This document shows, one piece after another, positions 62,001-64,000 of a stretch of DNA of 64,000 bases; position 1 is the first letter of the stretch, and every line of letters begins with the position of its first letter. A program made the position numbers and the translations under genes. This DNA comes from Linnemannia elongata (taxonomy: Eukaryota; Mortierellomycota; Mortierellomycetes; Mortierellales; Mortierellaceae), in the NCBI GenBank assembly GCA_036320915.1, contig JAXBDG010000009.1, forward strand, positions 2,170,001 through 2,234,000. Reading direction: 5' to 3'. The notes beneath the pieces were generated by a model that worked only from the letters and a program-made list of their open reading frames with translations, made no database searches and was not told where the DNA came from.

Positions 62001-63107
62001 CGGCGGTGTTCCTTTTGTCTCTTGCCTTTTTTTCTTTTGTTGCTCGAGCGCAAGACTACCTCCTCTGAGTGAATTGGAATAGAATACTTGTAACATCCAT
62101 TAGGGTTTTCGATGTGTGTATGTATCACTTTTGTGTTCGGCCTTGTCCTTCTCTTCGCCTTTTTTTTGGATGTTTTTCCCAGACGGACCAGCGTAGTGTG
62201 CCCATCCGTCCGTCCATCGTTTCGTTTGTTCGTTTTATGTTCGTTGTAACCCCATGGTTGGTTGACTGGTTAGTTCACTCGTTCAAATGTCATAGGCTTG
62301 TCGTTATTTTCTTTATAACAGTAGTCGTTGTTCTTCTTTTCTTTACCTTCTCTTTCTCTTTCTTTTCTTCTCGCCCTCTTGTCCTGTCTCTCCTTACCTC
62401 TCTTTTTGTATTCAACTCTTGTCTTCTACTCGCCTACTCCACTCCACTCCTCTCCACTCTACTCATTCCTTACTACATTCCTTTCTTCATTCCTTGTACA
62501 CTTCTCATTCTCCTTTTGACGACCAAACTCCACTCCACTTTTCCTCATCACAAGGTACAGGCAACAACAACCACCGCTACCATGTCCACACATAGGAACA
62601 ACTCACTCGTGCTGTTCATACAGTTCTTCTACAGACACCCGTCGAGGGCTGCTCATTTTTTTTCATTACAATCATTTGTTTCCCAGAGTCTTCATCTTCG
62701 CACGCGCCTCGGACAATGCGTCGACTGTTCCCGTCGCTACTCCTTCCTCTTCCCTTCACCTTCCCAGCCCTTCCCTCCCTTTTTTTCACTTCTCTGTTTC
62801 CATTTGCTTCTATTTCCCTTCATAGATTGCGGGTGCTCCTTGGATGTCTTGACCCTCTTTTTTTCTTCCTTCCCTGTCCCTTCTTCCCAGCACCCTTTTT
62901 TTTTTTTTTCGTCCCTCGTTGTCCCTGGGACAACTCTCGATTCTTTAACAAGGAAAAACATGACTGTCCGAAGCAATGAAATGTTAATATGAACAACTTG
63001 CCAATTGACACTCTCCCCTTTTGTCTCTCTTCTCTTCTCTCGTCTACGCTCCTGTGTGCTCCTCTCCTCTCGTCTTTTGTCCGCAGAAACACTTTTTCAC
63101 GAGCACG

Positions 63108-64000
63108 ATGACAACTGCAGCTTCGCCAATAGTGAACATGGCCGACCATCTCCCTCGGGAGCGTTCCGTCTCCAATGCCTCAAAACATCCGGATTATCAA
63201 GATAGAACCGAGCCAAGATCGTCCATCTCTGTTGACTATACCAACGCCACCACAATTAACAACACCAGCGGCAGTCCTATGCGCCACCAGTACACCGAAG
63301 ACAACAACAGCAGTGGATACTCAGAATTGCACAATGACCAACAACAGCAGCAACAGCAACAGCAGGACCAGCAGCAGCAGGCACAGTACGACAGCAGCAA
63401 TAATAGTAATGGACACCACTATTCATCTGCGCCGACTTCTTCGGGCTACCCTGCCAACGGCGCTTACCTCCCACACCCCATTCAGACGACTGGTCAGGCA
63501 CTCGGAAATGGGAGCAATGGTGGCGTCTACTCTGCTCATGGAGGTCATCCTTCAAACCTGCACAACTCATTTGCATCCCCGACCTCCCCCGCTTTGTCAA
63601 CTTCGCCGCTCTCGCCCATCAATACCCATAACCTATACCAACAGCAACAACAGCAGCAACAACAACATGGTCATTATGAATATGACCATTCGCAGCAGGG
63701 CAGCAACGGTGGACAGTACCAACAACAACAGCAGCAACCCTACTATCCTCAGCATGCATCATACCCTCAGGAGCACCACCAGCACCCTTTGTAAGTCACT
63801 TTATTTATGTCTTTGTTTTATTTCCGGTTTCTCCTGTCTGTTTGTGCGGGGTACATTCACTAAAAGGGAGAGAAAAAGTAGGGGGGAGGGAAGCGAGATT
63901 TTGATCGGAGAGGCAATGAGGAGTGTGAGAGAAAGAGAAAGCGAAACATACACACGGTGTGTTTGTATCTGCCATTCATTCCAGCCATTGGAGACATGTA
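63108..64000 (+). CDS. Start of a polyglutamine protein (3' end outside window)
   Basis: First coding exon 63108-63790, then an intron 63791-63984 (donor GTAAGT, acceptor TTCCAG) and the first 16 nt of the next exon. The Met at 63108 follows a CT-rich leader. The 227 residues in view are disordered: Ser/Thr/Asn-rich, with Gln runs (up to nine), and repeated NSNG, GSNGG and HPH-type blocks. Phrases such as SPTSPALSTSPLSPI are typical of transcription regulators, but no DNA-binding domain is visible before the window ends. The long upstream gap also fits a developmental regulator, which is inference. An alternative start exists at the Met two codons into MADHL (63138). Confidence 0.7.

Larger units (their letters stand above)
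54820..63107. other. 8.3 kb region without a supportable gene
   Basis: Between the GT17 pseudogene and the polyQ gene. No open frame has family-like composition. It holds T-rich and A-rich blocks, short microsatellites (listed), and a CT-rich stretch of about 900 nt (62130-63080) just before the polyQ gene. Open frames at 60246-60875 and 62069-62992 look like translated leader sequence. No tRNA-like clover or long inverted repeat was noticed. It may be promoter, long 5' UTR with introns, or non-coding RNA. Confidence 0.55.

Noticed and set aside
62069..62992. Open frame of 307 codons that reads as a hydrophobic protein
   Set aside because: It is a translation of a CT-rich leader: Phe, Leu and Ser dominate without helix pattern or family, and no intron structure or codon bias supports it.

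Overview
This window is nuclear DNA of a filamentous fungus. Genes have several to a dozen spliceosomal introns (mostly 50-250 nt, GT..AG, donors such as GTAAGT, GTATGT, GTACGC and GTGCGT). Coding regions are rich in C/G-ending codons. Introns and gene flanks are packed with homopolymer T/A and CT/GA tracts. Proteins carry runs of Q, N, H, D/E or S/T. The gene set and style suggest an early-diverging fungus of the Mortierella type (Mucoromycota, Mortierellomycotina). That placement is inference, not something read directly from a marker.

Layout from left to right. 95-12585 (+): the 3' part of a giant Tom1/HUWE1-type HECT ubiquitin ligase. 12999-14529 (+): ATP synthase subunit h. 14856-17165 (-): an unrecognised single-pass membrane protein. 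17847-20166 (-): IMP-specific 5'-nucleotidase ISN1. 21652-23324 (+): NADH-cytochrome b5 reductase. 24131-28765 (+): Nma111-type nuclear HtrA protease. 28766-30846: a mostly non-coding gap with a Tc1/mariner-like MITE. 30847-32553 (-): an unrecognised disordered protein. 33015-34933 (-): a mitochondrial carrier of the thiamine pyrophosphate (Tpc1) type. 35889-36863 (+): exosome subunit Rrp46. 37138-39966 (-): an RPA1-like OB-fold protein best matching meiotic MEIOB. 40507-42050 (+): ribosomal protein eL20. 42818-43566 (-): a small eight-cysteine, probably GPI-anchored protein. 46672-49647 (+): a secreted M13/neprilysin metallopeptidase. 49981-50169 (-): a candidate small secreted protein. 51008-52768 (+): the ribosome assembly WD40 protein Rsa4/NLE1. 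52878-54819 (-): a decayed GT17 glycosyltransferase pseudogene. 54820-63107: more than 8 kb without a supportable gene. 63108 to the window end (+): the start of a polyQ protein.

The genes are mostly unrelated housekeeping functions: protein turnover, mitochondrial energy and cofactor supply, purine salvage, RNA decay and ribosome assembly. I see no biosynthetic, defence or mobile-element cluster, and nothing I can defend as a wholly new multi-gene system.

The points most worth a second look are the MEIOB-like meiotic gene, the GT17 pseudogene, the MITE, the intron that splits the catalytic cysteine codon of the HECT ligase, the three genes with 0.7-0.9 kb first introns, the orphan membrane and disordered proteins, and the large gene-free region upstream of the polyQ gene.
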